DNA from: Streptomyces sp. NBC_01498
Lineage (GTDB): Bacteria > Actinomycetota > Actinomycetes > Streptomycetales > Streptomycetaceae
Assembly (NCBI RefSeq): GCF_036327775.1
Contig: NZ_CP109598.1
Coordinates: forward strand, 5,716,001-5,780,000
DNA length: 64,000 nucleotides
Reading direction: 5' to 3'
Made by a program: the position numbers and the translations under genes
Notes under the pieces: model-generated
Told to the model about the DNA's origin: nothing
The model's input: the letters and a program-made list of their open reading frames with translations, nothing else
Database searches by the model: none
Part shown: piece after piece, positions 38,976 through 48,930 of the stretch
Numbering within the stretch: position 1 is the first letter of the stretch
Layout: the number at the start of each line of letters is the position of its first letter

Positions 38976-40483
38976 GCACGGCCGCGCCGGTCCGCCCGGG
39001 GGAGGAGTGGCGCACCCTCGACAAGCGGACCCTGCTGGTGACGGCCGCCGTCATGGCGGGCGTCGTGACCGGCGCCGGGGTGCCCACCGTCCTCGGTCTC
39101 TCCGGCGGCACGGGACCCGGGCGGGCGCTCGCCTGGGTGCTGCCCCCGGCCCTGCTGCTGATGGCCGGCTCCATCGGCGCCGACTACATCCGCTGGCGCC
39201 GCACCCGCTACCGCATCGGCGCCGAGCGGGCCGAGCTGCACACCGGACTGCTCGTGGTCCGCCGCCGCTCACTGGCCCGCGAGCGGATCAGAAGCGTGGA
39301 CCTGACGGCCAACCCGCTGCTGCGGATCCTCGGCCTGGTCAAGGTCCGGATCGGTACGGGGGAGCAGACCGGCGGCGCATCCACCCTGGAACTCGACCCG
39401 GTCACCCGCGCGGAGGGCGAGCGCCTCCGTACGGAACTGCTGGACCGGGTCCCGTCCGCCTCCGCTGCACACCCCGACGGCATGCTGGCCGCACTCGACC
39501 CGCGCTGGATCCGGTACGCGCCGCTCTCCTTCGTCGCACCGCTGCTCGGGGGGACTGCGGCGGGCGGGGTGATGCAGGTCAGCGACTGGTTCGGGGTCCA
39601 GAACGAGGTGATCGGGTGGATCGGCGACCGGTTCCGGGACACTGCGGTCCTCACGATGATCGTGGTCCTCGCCGTCGCGGCGCTCCTCGCGGGTGTCGTC
39701 GGCTCGCTCGGCCTCTGGATCGAGATGTGGTGGAACCACCGCCTGGAACGCGAGCCCGGCGGCACCCTGCGAGTCCGGCGCGGGCTTCTGACCTCGCGGT
39801 CCGTCTCCATCGAGGAGCGCAGGCTGCGGGGCGTGGAAGTGGTCGAGCCGCTGGGGGTGCGGCTGGTCGGGGCGGCGCGGGTCGACGCCGTCGCCACCGG
39901 GATCGCCCAGGACGACGAGGACGAACACACCGACCTGAAGACCCTGCTGCCCGCCGCGCCGAAGGCGGTCGCCGACGCGGTGGCCGCGCGGGTGCTGCGC
40001 GAGACGTCCGCGCCGACGAGTACGGCCGTACTGGTCCCGCACCCGCTCGCCGCGCGGGGGCGGCGGCTTCGCTGGGCGGTGGGCGCGGCCCTGGTACCGG
40101 TGGTTCCGCTGGTGGTCCTCGGGCTGCTGGTGACGGAGGTGCTGCTCGTGGTCGCCGCGGTGTCTGCGGCGGTGCTGGTGCCGGTGGCGGTGCTGGGGGC
40201 ACTCGACGCGTACCGGAACCTCGGCCACGGGCTGAGCGGGGACTACCTGGTGGCCCGGTCCGGGACGGTGCGGCGGTCCACGGTGGCGCTCCAGCGGGGC
40301 GGGGTGATCGGCTGGACGGTGAAGCAGTCGTACTTCCAGCGGCGGGCCGGGTTGGTGACGGTCGTGGCGACGACGGCGGCGGGGGCGGGGGCGTACGCGG
40401 TGCCTGACGCGGCGGTGGGGGAGGGGCTGGGCTTCGCGGCGGAGGCGGTACCGGGGCTGCTGGGGCCGTTCCTGGAGGGGTAG
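38972..40483 (+). CDS. Multi-PH-domain membrane protein (YdbT-like)
   Basis: 503 residues from ATG 38972. Hydrophobic pairs near residues 20-65, 180-250 and 350-400 alternate with three PH2-type modules: YRIGAERAELHTGLLVVRRRSLARERIRSVDLTANPLLRILGL, TLRVRRGLLTSRSVSIEERRLRGVEVVEP and YLVARSGTVRRSTVALQRGGVIGWTVKQSYFQRRAGLVTV. This triple repeat is the YdbT layout. It is translationally coupled to the YdbS-like gene and downstream of pgi. The stop codon lies directly at the start of a run of G-tracts. Confidence 0.87.
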   Translation: MSTAAPVRPGEEWRTLDKRTLLVTAAVMAGVVTGAGVPTVLGLSGGTGPGRALAWVLPPALLLMAGSIGADYIRWRRTRYRIGAERAELHTGLLVVRRRSLARERIRSVDLTANPLLRILGLVKVRIGTGEQTGGASTLELDPVTRAEGERLRTELLDRVPSASAAHPDGMLAALDPRWIRYAPLSFVAPLLGGTAAGGVMQVSDWFGVQNEVIGWIGDRFRDTAVLTMIVVLAVAALLAGVVGSLGLWIEMWWNHRLEREPGGTLRVRRGLLTSRSVSIEERRLRGVEVVEPLGVRLVGAARVDAVATGIAQDDEDEHTDLKTLLPAAPKAVADAVAARVLRETSAPTSTAVLVPHPLAARGRRLRWAVGAALVPVVPLVVLGLLVTEVLLVVAAVSAAVLVPVAVLGALDAYRNLGHGLSGDYLVARSGTVRRSTVALQRGGVIGWTVKQSYFQRRAGLVTVVATTAAGAGAYAVPDAAVGEGLGFAAEAVPGLLGPFLEG

Positions 40484-40551
40484 GGGGTGCGGGGGTGTTG
40501 GAGCCGGGGGTGGGGGCGGTGCGGGGGTTCGTGGGGGTGGGGGTGGGGGTG
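40483..40551 (+). repeat. G-tract array with strong G-quadruplex potential
   Basis: Starting at the last base of the YdbT-like stop codon, at least eight runs of five Gs lie within about 70 bases, separated by one to ten bases. The last four are separated mostly by single Ts. On the coding strand, and hence in the mRNA, this satisfies any quadruplex rule. Confidence 0.85.
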
Positions 40552-40616
40552 GCGCCTGCGGCGGGCCTGTTCCCCTCCCCGCCCCTTCCCGAAACCGGGG
40601 TGCCGCCCCGGACCCC

Positions 40617-40968
40617 GCTCCTCAATCGCCGGAGGGGCTGAACGCGGCCCCCGCCCCGGACTCCGCGCTCCTCAGACGCCGGAGGGGCTGACATGCCCTG
40701 GCTCCTCAGGGCGGCGGACAGACTGAGGTGACCGCGCTCCTCAAGCGCCGGAGAGGCTGGAAGCGGTCCCCGTCCCTCGGACAGCGGCGAGGCTGAGGCG
40801 CCAGCGCTCCTCAATCGCCGGAGAGGCTGAACGCGGCCCCCGCCCCGGACTCCGCGCTCCTCAGACGCCGGAGGGGCTGACATGCCCTGGCTCCTCAGGG
40901 CGGCGGACAGACTGAGGTGACCGCGCTCCTCAAGCGCCGGAGAGGCTGGAAGCGGTCCCCGTCCCTCG
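40617..40968 (+). repeat. Duplicated array of a dispersed Streptomyces intergenic repeat
   Basis: 163 bases at 40617-40779 are repeated at 40806-40968 (period 189) with one mismatch (GGAGGGGCTG versus GGAGAGGCTG). Each copy contains several units of the form CGCTCCTCA-N-(A/C)GCGCCGGAG-GGCTG, the kind of element found in many Streptomyces intergenic regions. No credible gene lies in 40484-41037, a 554-base stretch filled by the G-tracts, this repeat and a terminator. Confidence 0.88.
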
Positions 40969-41012
40969 AACCGCCGGGTCGGCTGTCACGGCAGCCGGCC
41001 CGGCGGTTCGAG
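40965..41012 (-). terminator. Terminator of the tkt-tal-zwf-opcA-pgl operon
   Basis: CTCGAACCGCCGGG (40965-40978) and CCCGGCGGTTCGAG (40999-41012) form a perfect 14-bp stem, and CGGCTG/CAGCCG lengthens it inside. It is 26 bases past the pgl stop on the minus strand and uses the edge of the repeat array as one arm. Confidence 0.85.
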
Positions 41013-41037
41013 CGTGTGGGCCAGGAGGCGGGCGGGC

Positions 41038-41793
41038 CTACGGCAGCTTTGCCGCCGCCGGTTCGTCCAGCAGCCACAGCGTGCGCGTGCGGCCCCGGGC
41101 GCACGAGGCCGGGGTGGCCGGGTCGTCCGGTGATGCGAGGGCCGTCCGTGCCGCCTCCGCCTTGTCGTCGCCCGCCGCCAGGAGCCAGACCTCGTCCGCC
41201 GACCGGATCGCCGGGAGCGTCAGGGAGATCCGCAGGGGCGGCGGCTTGGGGGCGTCCCGGACCGCGATCACCGTACGGTCCGTCTCCCGGACGCCAGGCA
41301 GGCCCGGGAAGAGCGAGGCCACGTGCGTGTCCGGCCCCACCCCGAGCATCAGGACGTCGAAGGACGGCACTCCGGCGTGGTCGTCCGGGCCCGCCGCCGC
41401 GGCGAGGGCCGTCGCGTACGCCGCTGCCGCCGCCTCGATGTCGGAGCCGTACGCGCCGTCCGAGGCCGGCATCGCGTGGACCCGCGCGGGGTCCAGCGGC
41501 ACCGAGTCCAGCAGCGCGGCCCGTGCCTGGGTGACGTTGCGCTCCGGGTCGCCCTCCGGCAGGAAGCGCTCGTCGCCCCACCAGAGGTCGACCCGGGACC
41601 AGTCGACCGCGTCGCGGGCGGGCGCCTCGGACAGGGCGGCCAGCAGGCCGTTGCCGTTGCGTCCGCCCGTCAGGACGGCCGACGCCCGGCCGCGCGCGGC
41701 CTGGGCGTCCACGAGCTTCGTGATCAGCCGGGCCGCCGTGGCCCGTGCCATCAGCTCCTTGTCGCGGTGGACGACAAGCTCGGGAGCGGTCAC
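41038..41793 (-). CDS. pgl: 6-phosphogluconolactonase
   Basis: 251 residues from GTG 41793, which overlaps the opcA stop as GTGA. Motifs: SAVLTGGRNGNGLLAAL, DWSRVDLWWGDERFLPEGDPERN, MLGVGPDTHVASLFPG, RISLTLPAIRSADEVWLLAAGDDKAEA. It hydrolyses 6-phosphogluconolactone, the product of Zwf, completing the oxidative entry to the pentose phosphate pathway. Family members normally have GG(R/T)TP and MG(M/L)GEDGHTASLFPG; here GRNGNG and VGPDTHVASLF show Gly-Pro-Asp-Thr for the usual acidic loop, a modest change that probably keeps the His. Last gene of a five-gene unit. Confidence 0.95.
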   Translation of the reverse strand: MTAPELVVHRDKELMARATAARLITKLVDAQAARGRASAVLTGGRNGNGLLAALSEAPARDAVDWSRVDLWWGDERFLPEGDPERNVTQARAALLDSVPLDPARVHAMPASDGAYGSDIEAAAAAYATALAAAAGPDDHAGVPSFDVLMLGVGPDTHVASLFPGLPGVRETDRTVIAVRDAPKPPPLRISLTLPAIRSADEVWLLAAGDDKAEAARTALASPDDPATPASCARGRTRTLWLLDEPAAAKLP

Positions 41794-42812
41794 TTCGACG
41801 CCGCCTTCTTGGCCGCCGACGCGTTCCCGGACGCCGCCTTCTTCGCCGGGGCGCCGCCGTCCCCGGCACCGGCCCCGTCCGCGATCTCCGCTTCCAGCCG
41901 CTCGACACCGAACCGCAGCGTCGACGCGTACGTGTCGTCCGGGTCCAGCCGCCGCAGCTCCTCGGCGATCAGCTCCGAGGTCTCCCGCCGGTTGAGCGCC
42001 ACCGCCCGGTCCGGCTGGCCCTCGATGGCCAGCGTCGCCAGCGAGCCGTCCGTCCGGCGCAGTTCGATCGGCCCGCAGTCGGTGTCCAGCCGGACGGCCG
42101 TCAGACCGGGGCCCGCCGAGACCGAGCGGACCACCGGCACCTTCAGCCGCTCGGCGAGCCACATGCCGAGCAGTTCGCAGCTCGCGTTCAGCTCCTCGCC
42201 CTCCACCCGGACCGAGGTGACCTTGCAGTCGACCTGGTCCAGCGCGGCGGCCAGCATCGAGCGCCACGGGGTGATCCGGCTCCACGCGAGGTCCGTGTCG
42301 CCGGGGGTGTAGACGGAGGCACGGGCCTTCAGTTCGTCGATCGGGTTCTCGGCGGCGTACGTGTCCGTCACCCGCCGCTGGGCCAGGGCGCCCAGCGGGT
42401 CCTTCGCCGGGTTGTCGGGCGCGTTGGCCGCCCACCACACCACCACCGGCGCGTCGGGCAGCAGCAGCGGCAGGACGACCGACTGGGCGTGGTCGATGAC
42501 CTCGCCGTACAGCCGCAGGACGACCGTCTCACCGGTCCCGGCGTCCACCCCGACCCGCACCTCGGCGTCGAGCCGGGCCTTGGACCGGTCGCGCGCCGAG
42601 CGGGAGACCCGCTTGACGACGACCAGCTTGCGCGAGGGGTGCTCGCGGGACGCCTCGTTGGCGGCCTTGAGGGCGTCGTACGCGTTCTCCTCGTCGGTGA
42701 CGAGGACCAGCGTGAGGACCATGCCGACGGCCGGGGTGCCGATCGCCCGGCGGCCGTCGACCAGCGCCTTGTTGATCTTGCTGGAGGTGGTGTCCGTAAG
42801 GTCGATCTTCAT
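41790..42812 (-). CDS. opcA: Glucose-6-phosphate dehydrogenase assembly protein OpcA
   Basis: 340 residues from ATG 42812. It begins MKIDLTDTTSSKINKALV and contains VLTLVLVTDEENAYDALKAANEASREHPSRKLVVV, LPLLLPDAPVVVWWAANAP, ASVYTPGDTDLAWSRITPWRSMLAAALDQ and IEGQPDRAVALNRRETSELIAEELRRLDPDDTYASTLRFG. OpcA is needed for active, oligomeric and often redox-controlled Zwf in actinobacteria and cyanobacteria. It overlaps both zwf and pgl by four bases, so synthesis is coupled. A Lys/Ala tail (APAKKAASGNASAAKKAASK) resembles the uvrA tail and is not part of the core fold. Confidence 0.96.
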   Translation of the reverse strand: MKIDLTDTTSSKINKALVDGRRAIGTPAVGMVLTLVLVTDEENAYDALKAANEASREHPSRKLVVVKRVSRSARDRSKARLDAEVRVGVDAGTGETVVLRLYGEVIDHAQSVVLPLLLPDAPVVVWWAANAPDNPAKDPLGALAQRRVTDTYAAENPIDELKARASVYTPGDTDLAWSRITPWRSMLAAALDQVDCKVTSVRVEGEELNASCELLGMWLAERLKVPVVRSVSAGPGLTAVRLDTDCGPIELRRTDGSLATLAIEGQPDRAVALNRRETSELIAEELRRLDPDDTYASTLRFGVERLEAEIADGAGAGDGGAPAKKAASGNASAAKKAASK

Positions 42813-44341
42813 GGCCGACGCCAGCTCCGTCCGTGTCGTGCGAGCATCTCGTCCGCCTCGACCGGTCCCCAGGTCCCGGACTCGTACTGCGCGGGCTTGC
42901 CGTGCTTGTCCCAGTACTGCTCGATCGGGTCGAGGATCTTCCAGGACAGCTCGACCTCCTCCGTGCGCGGGAAGAGGTTCGAGTCGCCGAGCAGCACGTC
43001 GAGCAGCAGCCGCTCGTACGCCTCCGGGCTGGACTCCGTGAAGGACTCGCCGTACGCGAAGTCCATCGAGACGTCCCGCACCTCCATCGCCGTGCCGGGC
43101 ACCTTCGAGCCGAACCGCATGGTCACGCCCTCGTCCGGCTGGACCCGGATGACCAGGGCGTTCTGTCCCAGCTCCTCGGTGGCCGTGTGGTCGAAGGGGG
43201 AGTGCGGGGCCCGCTGGAAGACGACCGCGATCTCGGTCACCCGGCGGCCGAGCCGCTTGCCGGTACGCAGGTAGAACGGGACGCCCGCCCAGCGGCGGTT
43301 GTCGATCTCGACCTTCACCGCGGCGTAGGTGTCGGTCTTCGACCGGGGGTCGATGCCGTCCTCCTGGAGATAGCCGACGGCCTTCTCGCCGCCCTGCCAG
43401 CCCGCGGCGTACTGCCCGCGCACCGTGTTCCGGCCGAGATCGCGCGGCAGCCGGACGGCGCCGAGCACCTTGGTCTTCTCGGCGGCCAGGGCGTCCGCGT
43501 CGAAGGAGGCGGGCTCCTCCATCGCGGTGAGCGCGAGGAGCTGGAGGAGATGGTTCTGGATGACGTCCCGCGCGGCGCCGATGCCGTCGTAGTAGCCGGC
43601 CCGGCCGCCGATGCCGATGTCCTCGGCCATGGTGATCTGCACGTGGTCGACGTACGACCGGTTCCAGATCGGCTCGAACAGGGTGTTCGCGAAGCGCAGC
43701 GCCAGAATGTTCTGGACGGTCTCCTTGCCGAGGTAGTGGTCGATCCGGAAGACCTCGTTCGAGGGGAAGACCTCGTGCACGACCTTGTTCAGCTCCTGCG
43801 CCGAGATCAGGTCGTGGCCGAACGGCTTCTCGATGACGGCGCGCCGCCAGGAGCCCGCCTTCTGGTCGGCCAGCCCGTGCTTCTTGAGCTGCTTGACGAC
43901 CTTGGGGAAGAACTTCGGCGGTACGGACAGGTAGAAGGCGAAGTTGCCGCCCGTGCCCTGCACCTTGTCGAGGTCCTCGATCGTGGTCTTCAGATTCTCG
44001 AACGCCTGGTCGTCCTCGAAGTCGCCCTGGACGAAGCGCATCCCCTGGATGAGCTGCTGCCAGACCTCCTCACGGAACGGCGTACGGGCGTGCGCCTTGA
44101 CGGCGTCGTGGACCTCCGCGGCGAAATCCTCGTCCTGCCATTCGCGGCGGGCGTAGCCGACGAGCGAGAAGCCCGGTGGCAGCAGGCCGCGATTGGCCAG
44201 GTCATAGACGGCAGGCATCAACTTTTTACGGGACAAATCGCCCGTGACGCCAAAGATGACCAGGCCCGACGGCCCCGCGATACGCGGGAGCCGTCGGTCC
44301 GCGGCGTCACGAAGCGGATTCGCTCCGTGGGTTGCGGTCAA
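42809..44341 (-). CDS. zwf: Glucose-6-phosphate 1-dehydrogenase
   Basis: 510 residues from TTG 44341, supported by GGAGG nine bases upstream; no better ATG or GTG keeps the N-terminus. The coenzyme loop is VIFGVTGDLSRKKLMPA, the substrate site is RIDHYLGKETVQN, and WNRSYVDHVQITMAEDIG, RTGKRLGRR and FAYGESF follow. It oxidises glucose 6-phosphate with NADP (or NAD) to the lactone. The tal stop lies inside the zwf ribosome-binding region, four bases before the start, and opcA overlaps its stop: all marks of coupled expression. Confidence 0.97.
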   Translation of the reverse strand: MTATHGANPLRDAADRRLPRIAGPSGLVIFGVTGDLSRKKLMPAVYDLANRGLLPPGFSLVGYARREWQDEDFAAEVHDAVKAHARTPFREEVWQQLIQGMRFVQGDFEDDQAFENLKTTIEDLDKVQGTGGNFAFYLSVPPKFFPKVVKQLKKHGLADQKAGSWRRAVIEKPFGHDLISAQELNKVVHEVFPSNEVFRIDHYLGKETVQNILALRFANTLFEPIWNRSYVDHVQITMAEDIGIGGRAGYYDGIGAARDVIQNHLLQLLALTAMEEPASFDADALAAEKTKVLGAVRLPRDLGRNTVRGQYAAGWQGGEKAVGYLQEDGIDPRSKTDTYAAVKVEIDNRRWAGVPFYLRTGKRLGRRVTEIAVVFQRAPHSPFDHTATEELGQNALVIRVQPDEGVTMRFGSKVPGTAMEVRDVSMDFAYGESFTESSPEAYERLLLDVLLGDSNLFPRTEEVELSWKILDPIEQYWDKHGKPAQYESGTWGPVEADEMLARHGRSWRRP

Positions 44342-44345
44342 GGGT

Positions 44346-45464
44346 TCAGTCCTCCGAAGGGGCGAGGCGCTTGAGCTCGGCCTCGGTCGACGTGAGCAGG
44401 TCGGTCCAGGACTTCTCGAACTTCTCCACGCCCTCGTCCTCCAGCACCTGGACGACGTCGTCGTAGGAGATGCCCAGCTTCTCGATGGCGTCGAGATCCG
44501 CGCGCGCCTGGTCGTACGTACCCCTCACGGTGTCACCGGTGACCGATCCGTGCCCGGCGACCGCGTCCAGCGTGGCCTCCGGCATGGTGTTCACCGTGTT
44601 CGGGGCGACCAGGTCGTCCACGTACATCGTGTCGCGGTACTCCGGGTCCTTGACGCCCGTCGAGGCCCACAGCGGGCGCTGCTTGTTGGCCTGGGCACGG
44701 TCCAGCGCCGTCCAGCGGTCGGAGCCGAAGACCTCCTCGTACGCCTCGTAGGCCAGCCGGGCGTTGGCGACGGCGGCCTTGCCGCGCGCGGCCTTCGCCT
44801 CGTCCGTGCCCAGCGCGGCGAGCCGCTTGTCGATCTCGGTGTCCACCCGGGACACGAAGAAGGACGCCACCGAGTGGATCGTGGAGAGGTCGAGGCCCGC
44901 GTCCTTCGCCTTCTCCAGACCGGTGAGGTAGGCGTCCATGACCTTGCGGTACCGCTCCAGCGAGAAGATCAGCGTCACGTTCACACTGATGCCCCGGGCG
45001 ATCGTCTCGGTGATCGCCGGGAGCCCCGCCTCGGTGGCCGGGATCTTGATGAGCGTGTTCGGACGGTCCACCAGCCAGGCCAGCTGCTTGGCCTCGGCGA
45101 TCGTCGCCCGGGTGTTGTGCGCCAGCCGGGGGTCGACCTCGATGGAGACCCGGCCGTCCTGGCCCTGGGTCTCGTCGAAGACCGGACGCAGGATGTCCGC
45201 GGCGTCGCGGACATCAGACGTCGTGATCATGCGGACGGCTTCCTCGACGGTCACCCGGCGGGTCGCGAGGTCGGTGAGCTGGGTGTCGTACCCGTCACCG
45301 TCCGAGATCGCCTTCTGGAAGATCGAGGGATTGGTCGTCACGCCCACAACGTGCTGCTGATCCATCAGCTCGGCGAGGTTGCCGGATGTGATGCGCTTGC
45401 GCGACAGGTCGTCGAGCCAGATCGCGACGCCTTCGTCGGAGAGGCGCTTGAGTGCGTCTGTCAT
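44346..45464 (-). CDS. tal: Transaldolase
   Basis: 372 residues from ATG 45464, with AGGAG eleven bases upstream. It begins [25 protein letters not shown] and has [13 protein letters not shown], the Schiff-base lysine in [25 protein letters not shown] and [16 protein letters not shown]. This is the actinobacterial/cyanobacterial long type (about 370 residues). It transfers a dihydroxyacetone unit between sugar phosphates. It lies 34 bp after tkt and just before zwf, the usual oxidative/non-oxidative pentose phosphate operon. Confidence 0.97.
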   Translation of the reverse strand: MTDALKRLSDEGVAIWLDDLSRKRITSGNLAELMDQQHVVGVTTNPSIFQKAISDGDGYDTQLTDLATRRVTVEEAVRMITTSDVRDAADILRPVFDETQGQDGRVSIEVDPRLAHNTRATIAEAKQLAWLVDRPNTLIKIPATEAGLPAITETIARGISVNVTLIFSLERYRKVMDAYLTGLEKAKDAGLDLSTIHSVASFFVSRVDTEIDKRLAALGTDEAKAARGKAAVANARLAYEAYEEVFGSDRWTALDRAQANKQRPLWASTGVKDPEYRDTMYVDDLVAPNTVNTMPEATLDAVAGHGSVTGDTVRGTYDQARADLDAIEKLGISYDDVVQVLEDEGVEKFEKSWTDLLTSTEAELKRLAPSED

Positions 45465-45498
45465 GAGAGTTGCATCTCCTGATTGTCGTATACCGGCG

Positions 45499-47577
45499 TC
45501 AGCGCGCCACGGCTTCGAGAGATTCCCGGGCGGCGGTCGCGACCGCGTCCGCGGTGAATCCGAACTCCCGGAACAGGACCTTGGCGTCGGCCGAGGCACC
45601 GAAGTGCTCCAGCGAGACGATCCGGCCGGCCTCGCCCACGAACCGGTGCCACGTCAGCCCGATCCCGGCCTCGACCGCCACCCGCGCCTTCACGGAGGGC
45701 GGCAGGACACTGTCCCGGTACGCCTGATCCTGCTCCTCGAACCATTCGACCGACGGCATCGACACCACCCGGGTCGCGATGCCCTCCGCCTGGAGCCGCT
45801 CGCGCGCCTCGACGGCCAGCTGCACCTCGGAGCCGGTGCCGATCAGCACCACCTGAGGCTCGCCGCCCTCGGCCTCGAACAGCACGTAACCGCCCTTGGC
45901 GGCACCTTCGTCGGGCTCGTACGTCGGTACGCCCTGACGGGTCAGCGCCAGCCCGTGCGGCGCGCCCTTGCCGTGCCGCTTGAGGATCTCGCGCCAGGCG
46001 ATCGCCGTCTCGTTGGCGTCGGCGGGCCGCACGACGTTGAGACCGGGAATCGCGCGCAGCACGGCGAGGTGCTCGACGGGCTGGTGCGTCGGGCCGTCCT
46101 CGCCCAGACCGATCGAGTCGTGCGTCCAGACATAGGTGACCGGCACCTGCATCAGCGCGGCGAGCCGGACGGCCGGGCGCATGTAGTCGGAGAACACCAG
46201 GAACGTGCCGCCGTAGATACGGGTGTTGCCGTGCAGCGCGATGCCGTTCATCGTCGAACCCATCGCGTGCTCGCGGATGCCGTAGTGCACCGTGCGGCCG
46301 TACGGGTCGGCCTCCGGCAGCGGGTTGCCCGCCGGGAGGAACGACGACGTCTTGTCGATCGTGGTGTTGTTCGAGCCCGCGAGGTCGGCGGAGCCGCCCC
46401 ACAGCTCGGGGATGACCGCGCCCAGCGCCTGGAGCACCTTGCCGGAGGCGGCGCGGGTCGCGAGACCCTTGCCGGTCTCGAAGACCGGCACCTTCTCCTC
46501 CCAGCCGGCGGGCAGCTCGCCCGCGCGGATCCGGTCGAACGTCGCGGCGCGCTCCGGGTTGGCCGTACGCCACGCGGCGAACGTCTTCTCCCACTCGGCG
46601 CGCGTCTCACGGCCCCGGTCGAGCGCCTCGCGCGTGTGCGCCAGCACCTCGTCGGCGACCTCGAAGGTCTGCTCCGGGTCGAAGCCCAGCACCCGCTTGG
46701 TGGCGGCGACCTCCTCGTCGCCCAGCGCCGAGCCGTGCGCGGCCTCGGTGTTCTGCGCGTGCGGCGCCGGCCAGGCGATGATCGAGCGCGCGGCGATGAA
46801 CGAGGGCCGCGAGGTCTCCGCCTGCGCCTCCTTCAGCGCGCGGGCCAGGCCCGCCGGGTCGAGGTCGCCGGACGGCAGCTGCTCGACACGCTGGACGTGC
46901 CAGCCGTACGCCTCGTAGCGCTTCAGGACGTCCTCGGAGACGGCCGTCTCGGTGTCGCCCTCGATGGAGATGTGGTTGTCGTCCCAGAGCAGGACGAGAT
47001 TGCCCAGCTTCTGGTGGCCGGCCAGCGACGACGCCTCACCGGAGACACCCTCCTGGAGACAGCCGTCACCGGCGATCGCCCAGATGGTGTGGTCGAACGG
47101 AGAGGTGCCGGGGGCCGCCTCCGGGTCGTACAGGCCGCGCTCGTAACGGGCGGCCATCGCCATGCCCACGGCGTTGGCGACACCCTGGCCGAGCGGCCCG
47201 GTGGTGGTCTCGACACCGACCGTGTGGCCGTACTCCGGGTGGCCCGGGGTCTTCGACCCCCAGGTGCGGAACGACTTCAGGTCGTCGAGTTCGAGACCGT
47301 AACCCGCCAGGTACAGCTGGATGTAGAGAGTCAGCGACGAGTGGCCCACGGAGAGGACGAACCGGTCACGTCCGGTCCACTGCGCGTCGGCCGGGTCGTG
47401 GCGCATCAGCTTCTGGAAGAGCACATAGGCGGCGGGCGCCAGGCTCATCGCCGTACCGGGATGGCCGTTGCCGACCTTCTGTACGGCATCCATGGCCAGG
47501 ACGCGGACGGTGTCGACCGCCTTGCGGTCCAGGTCGGTCCACTCTTCGAGGTCTGTGGTGGTCGGCTTGGTGCTCAC
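45499..47577 (-). CDS. tkt: Transketolase
   Basis: 692 residues from GTG 47577, opening the operon that runs to pgl. Thiamine-diphosphate site: [32 protein letters not shown]. Other blocks are [76 protein letters not shown] and [10 protein letters not shown]. It moves two-carbon units between ketose and aldose phosphates. Normal length. It is divergent from ctaB across a 405-bp region; a TAGGCT -10-like element on the minus strand at 47641-47646 could be its promoter. Confidence 0.98.
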   Translation of the reverse strand: MSTKPTTTDLEEWTDLDRKAVDTVRVLAMDAVQKVGNGHPGTAMSLAPAAYVLFQKLMRHDPADAQWTGRDRFVLSVGHSSLTLYIQLYLAGYGLELDDLKSFRTWGSKTPGHPEYGHTVGVETTTGPLGQGVANAVGMAMAARYERGLYDPEAAPGTSPFDHTIWAIAGDGCLQEGVSGEASSLAGHQKLGNLVLLWDDNHISIEGDTETAVSEDVLKRYEAYGWHVQRVEQLPSGDLDPAGLARALKEAQAETSRPSFIAARSIIAWPAPHAQNTEAAHGSALGDEEVAATKRVLGFDPEQTFEVADEVLAHTREALDRGRETRAEWEKTFAAWRTANPERAATFDRIRAGELPAGWEEKVPVFETGKGLATRAASGKVLQALGAVIPELWGGSADLAGSNNTTIDKTSSFLPAGNPLPEADPYGRTVHYGIREHAMGSTMNGIALHGNTRIYGGTFLVFSDYMRPAVRLAALMQVPVTYVWTHDSIGLGEDGPTHQPVEHLAVLRAIPGLNVVRPADANETAIAWREILKRHGKGAPHGLALTRQGVPTYEPDEGAAKGGYVLFEAEGGEPQVVLIGTGSEVQLAVEARERLQAEGIATRVVSMPSVEWFEEQDQAYRDSVLPPSVKARVAVEAGIGLTWHRFVGEAGRIVSLEHFGASADAKVLFREFGFTADAVATAARESLEAVAR

Positions 47578-47982
47578 CCTGAGTCAGGGCTCCTCTCCAC
47601 ATGTCGAATCCCGGTGTCTGAGGGCGCACCGGTTCGCTGTGAGCCTACCCTTGCGGCGCCGCGCGATCCTGACTGTCCATATCCGTGAGAAGCCGTACGG
47701 CGCCCGCCCTCCCGCCTCCGCGGAGACCCGCGTGACGGCCTCCGTGAAGAGGAGGCGGCGCCGGGATGCCGGACGGGTGCCCCGGGGGTGTCCGACACGT
47801 TGCGCGAAGGCCATCGGGAGGCGGACCCGGACCCCGCGGGAAGGGCTCCGCGCGGGCGCCAACACGAGCCCACCCCGGCGGAGAACGGCAACTGGGCAAC
47901 GTCTAGAGTGGCGTGGTACGCGCAAGTCCTCACCGGGCCTTCACACCGGTGACTTGCTGGGATTTCTCTGTCTGGGGTGTGC
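47578..47982. promoter_or_regulatory. Divergent tkt/ctaB control region
   Basis: 405 bases with no credible gene. On the plus strand TAGAGT (47904-47909) is a likely -10 element for ctaB. Its leader contains an imperfect hairpin: CAAGTC (47923-47928) and ACCGG (47932-47936) pair with CCGGTGACTTG (47946-47956), leaving a CTC bulge, about 26 bases before the start codon. The tkt promoter should lie near 47640-47690 on the minus strand. The middle part shows nothing distinctive. Confidence 0.5.
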
Positions 47983-48930
47983 GTGACGGCCGTCGAGTCC
48001 CGACCCGCAGGGGTCGTCCTGACTCCGAGCCCGGGGGGCCATCGGCCGTTCGGGGCCCGCGTCAAAGCGTTCGTGGCGCTGACCAAACCACGGATCATCG
48101 AGCTGCTGCTCATCACGACTGTGCCGGTGATGTTCCTGGCCGAGCAGGGCGCGCCGGACTTCTGGCTGATGGTCGTCACCTGCGTCGGCGGCTATCTGTC
48201 CGCGGGCGGCGCCAACGCGCTGAACATGTACATCGATCGCGACATCGACGCCATGATGGACCGCACCTCGCAGCGCCCGCTGGTGACCGGCATGGTGTCG
48301 CCCCCCGAGGCCCTCGTCTTCGGGCTGTCACTGGCCGTCGTCTCGACGCTCTGGTTCGGCCTGCTGGTCAACTGGCTGTCGGCGGCGCTCGCCCTCGGCG
48401 CGCTCCTCTTCTACGTCGTCGTCTACACGATGATCCTCAAGCGCCGCACCTCGCAGAACATCGTCTGGGGCGGTATCGCGGGCTGCATGCCGGTCTTCAT
48501 CGGCTGGTCGTCCGTGACCGGCACGCTGTCCTGGGCCGCGGTCATCCTCTTCCTGGTCATGTTCTTCTGGACGCCGCCGCACTACTGGCCGCTGTCGATG
48601 AAGGTCCGCGCGGACTACGCGCGCGTGGGCGTGCCCATGCTGCCCGTCGTCGCGTCGAACCAGGTCGTCGCCCGCCAGATCGTCCTCTACAGCTGGGTGA
48701 TGGTCGCGGTGTCGCTGCTGCTGACCCCGCTCGGCTACACCGGCTGGTTCTACACGTCGGTGGCCCTGGTGGCCGGCGGCTGGTGGCTGTGGGAGGCGCA
48801 CGCGCTCCAGTCGCGCGCCAAGTCCGGTGCCACGGGCGGCAAGCTGAAGGAGATGCGGCTGTTCCACTGGTCGATCACCTATGTGTCGCTGCTCTTCGTG
48901 GCCGTCGCGGTGGACCCCTTCCTGAGGTAG
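47983..48930 (+). CDS. ctaB: Heme O synthase (protoheme IX farnesyltransferase)
   Basis: 315 residues from GTG 47983 ([10 protein letters not shown] follows, as usual in Streptomyces); GTG 47977 would add two. Nine hydrophobic helices are seen. The first Asp-rich prenyl-binding motif is [24 protein letters not shown], the second [16 protein letters not shown], and [12 protein letters not shown] lies between. It adds a farnesyl group to heme B, giving heme O, the first step to heme A of aa3-type cytochrome oxidase; ctaA for the second step is 1.3 kb away on the other strand. Its stop codon lies inside a 21-bp tandem duplication. Confidence 0.96.
   Translation: MTAVESRPAGVVLTPSPGGHRPFGARVKAFVALTKPRIIELLLITTVPVMFLAEQGAPDFWLMVVTCVGGYLSAGGANALNMYIDRDIDAMMDRTSQRPLVTGMVSPPEALVFGLSLAVVSTLWFGLLVNWLSAALALGALLFYVVVYTMILKRRTSQNIVWGGIAGCMPVFIGWSSVTGTLSWAAVILFLVMFFWTPPHYWPLSMKVRADYARVGVPMLPVVASNQVVARQIVLYSWVMVAVSLLLTPLGYTGWFYTSVALVAGGWWLWEAHALQSRAKSGATGGKLKEMRLFHWSITYVSLLFVAVAVDPFLR

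Noticed and set aside
40500..40883. Protein-coding gene in the repeat tract after the YdbT-like gene
   Set aside because: Frames there consist of G-tract and dispersed-repeat translations, duplicate with the 189-bp period and lack start signals.
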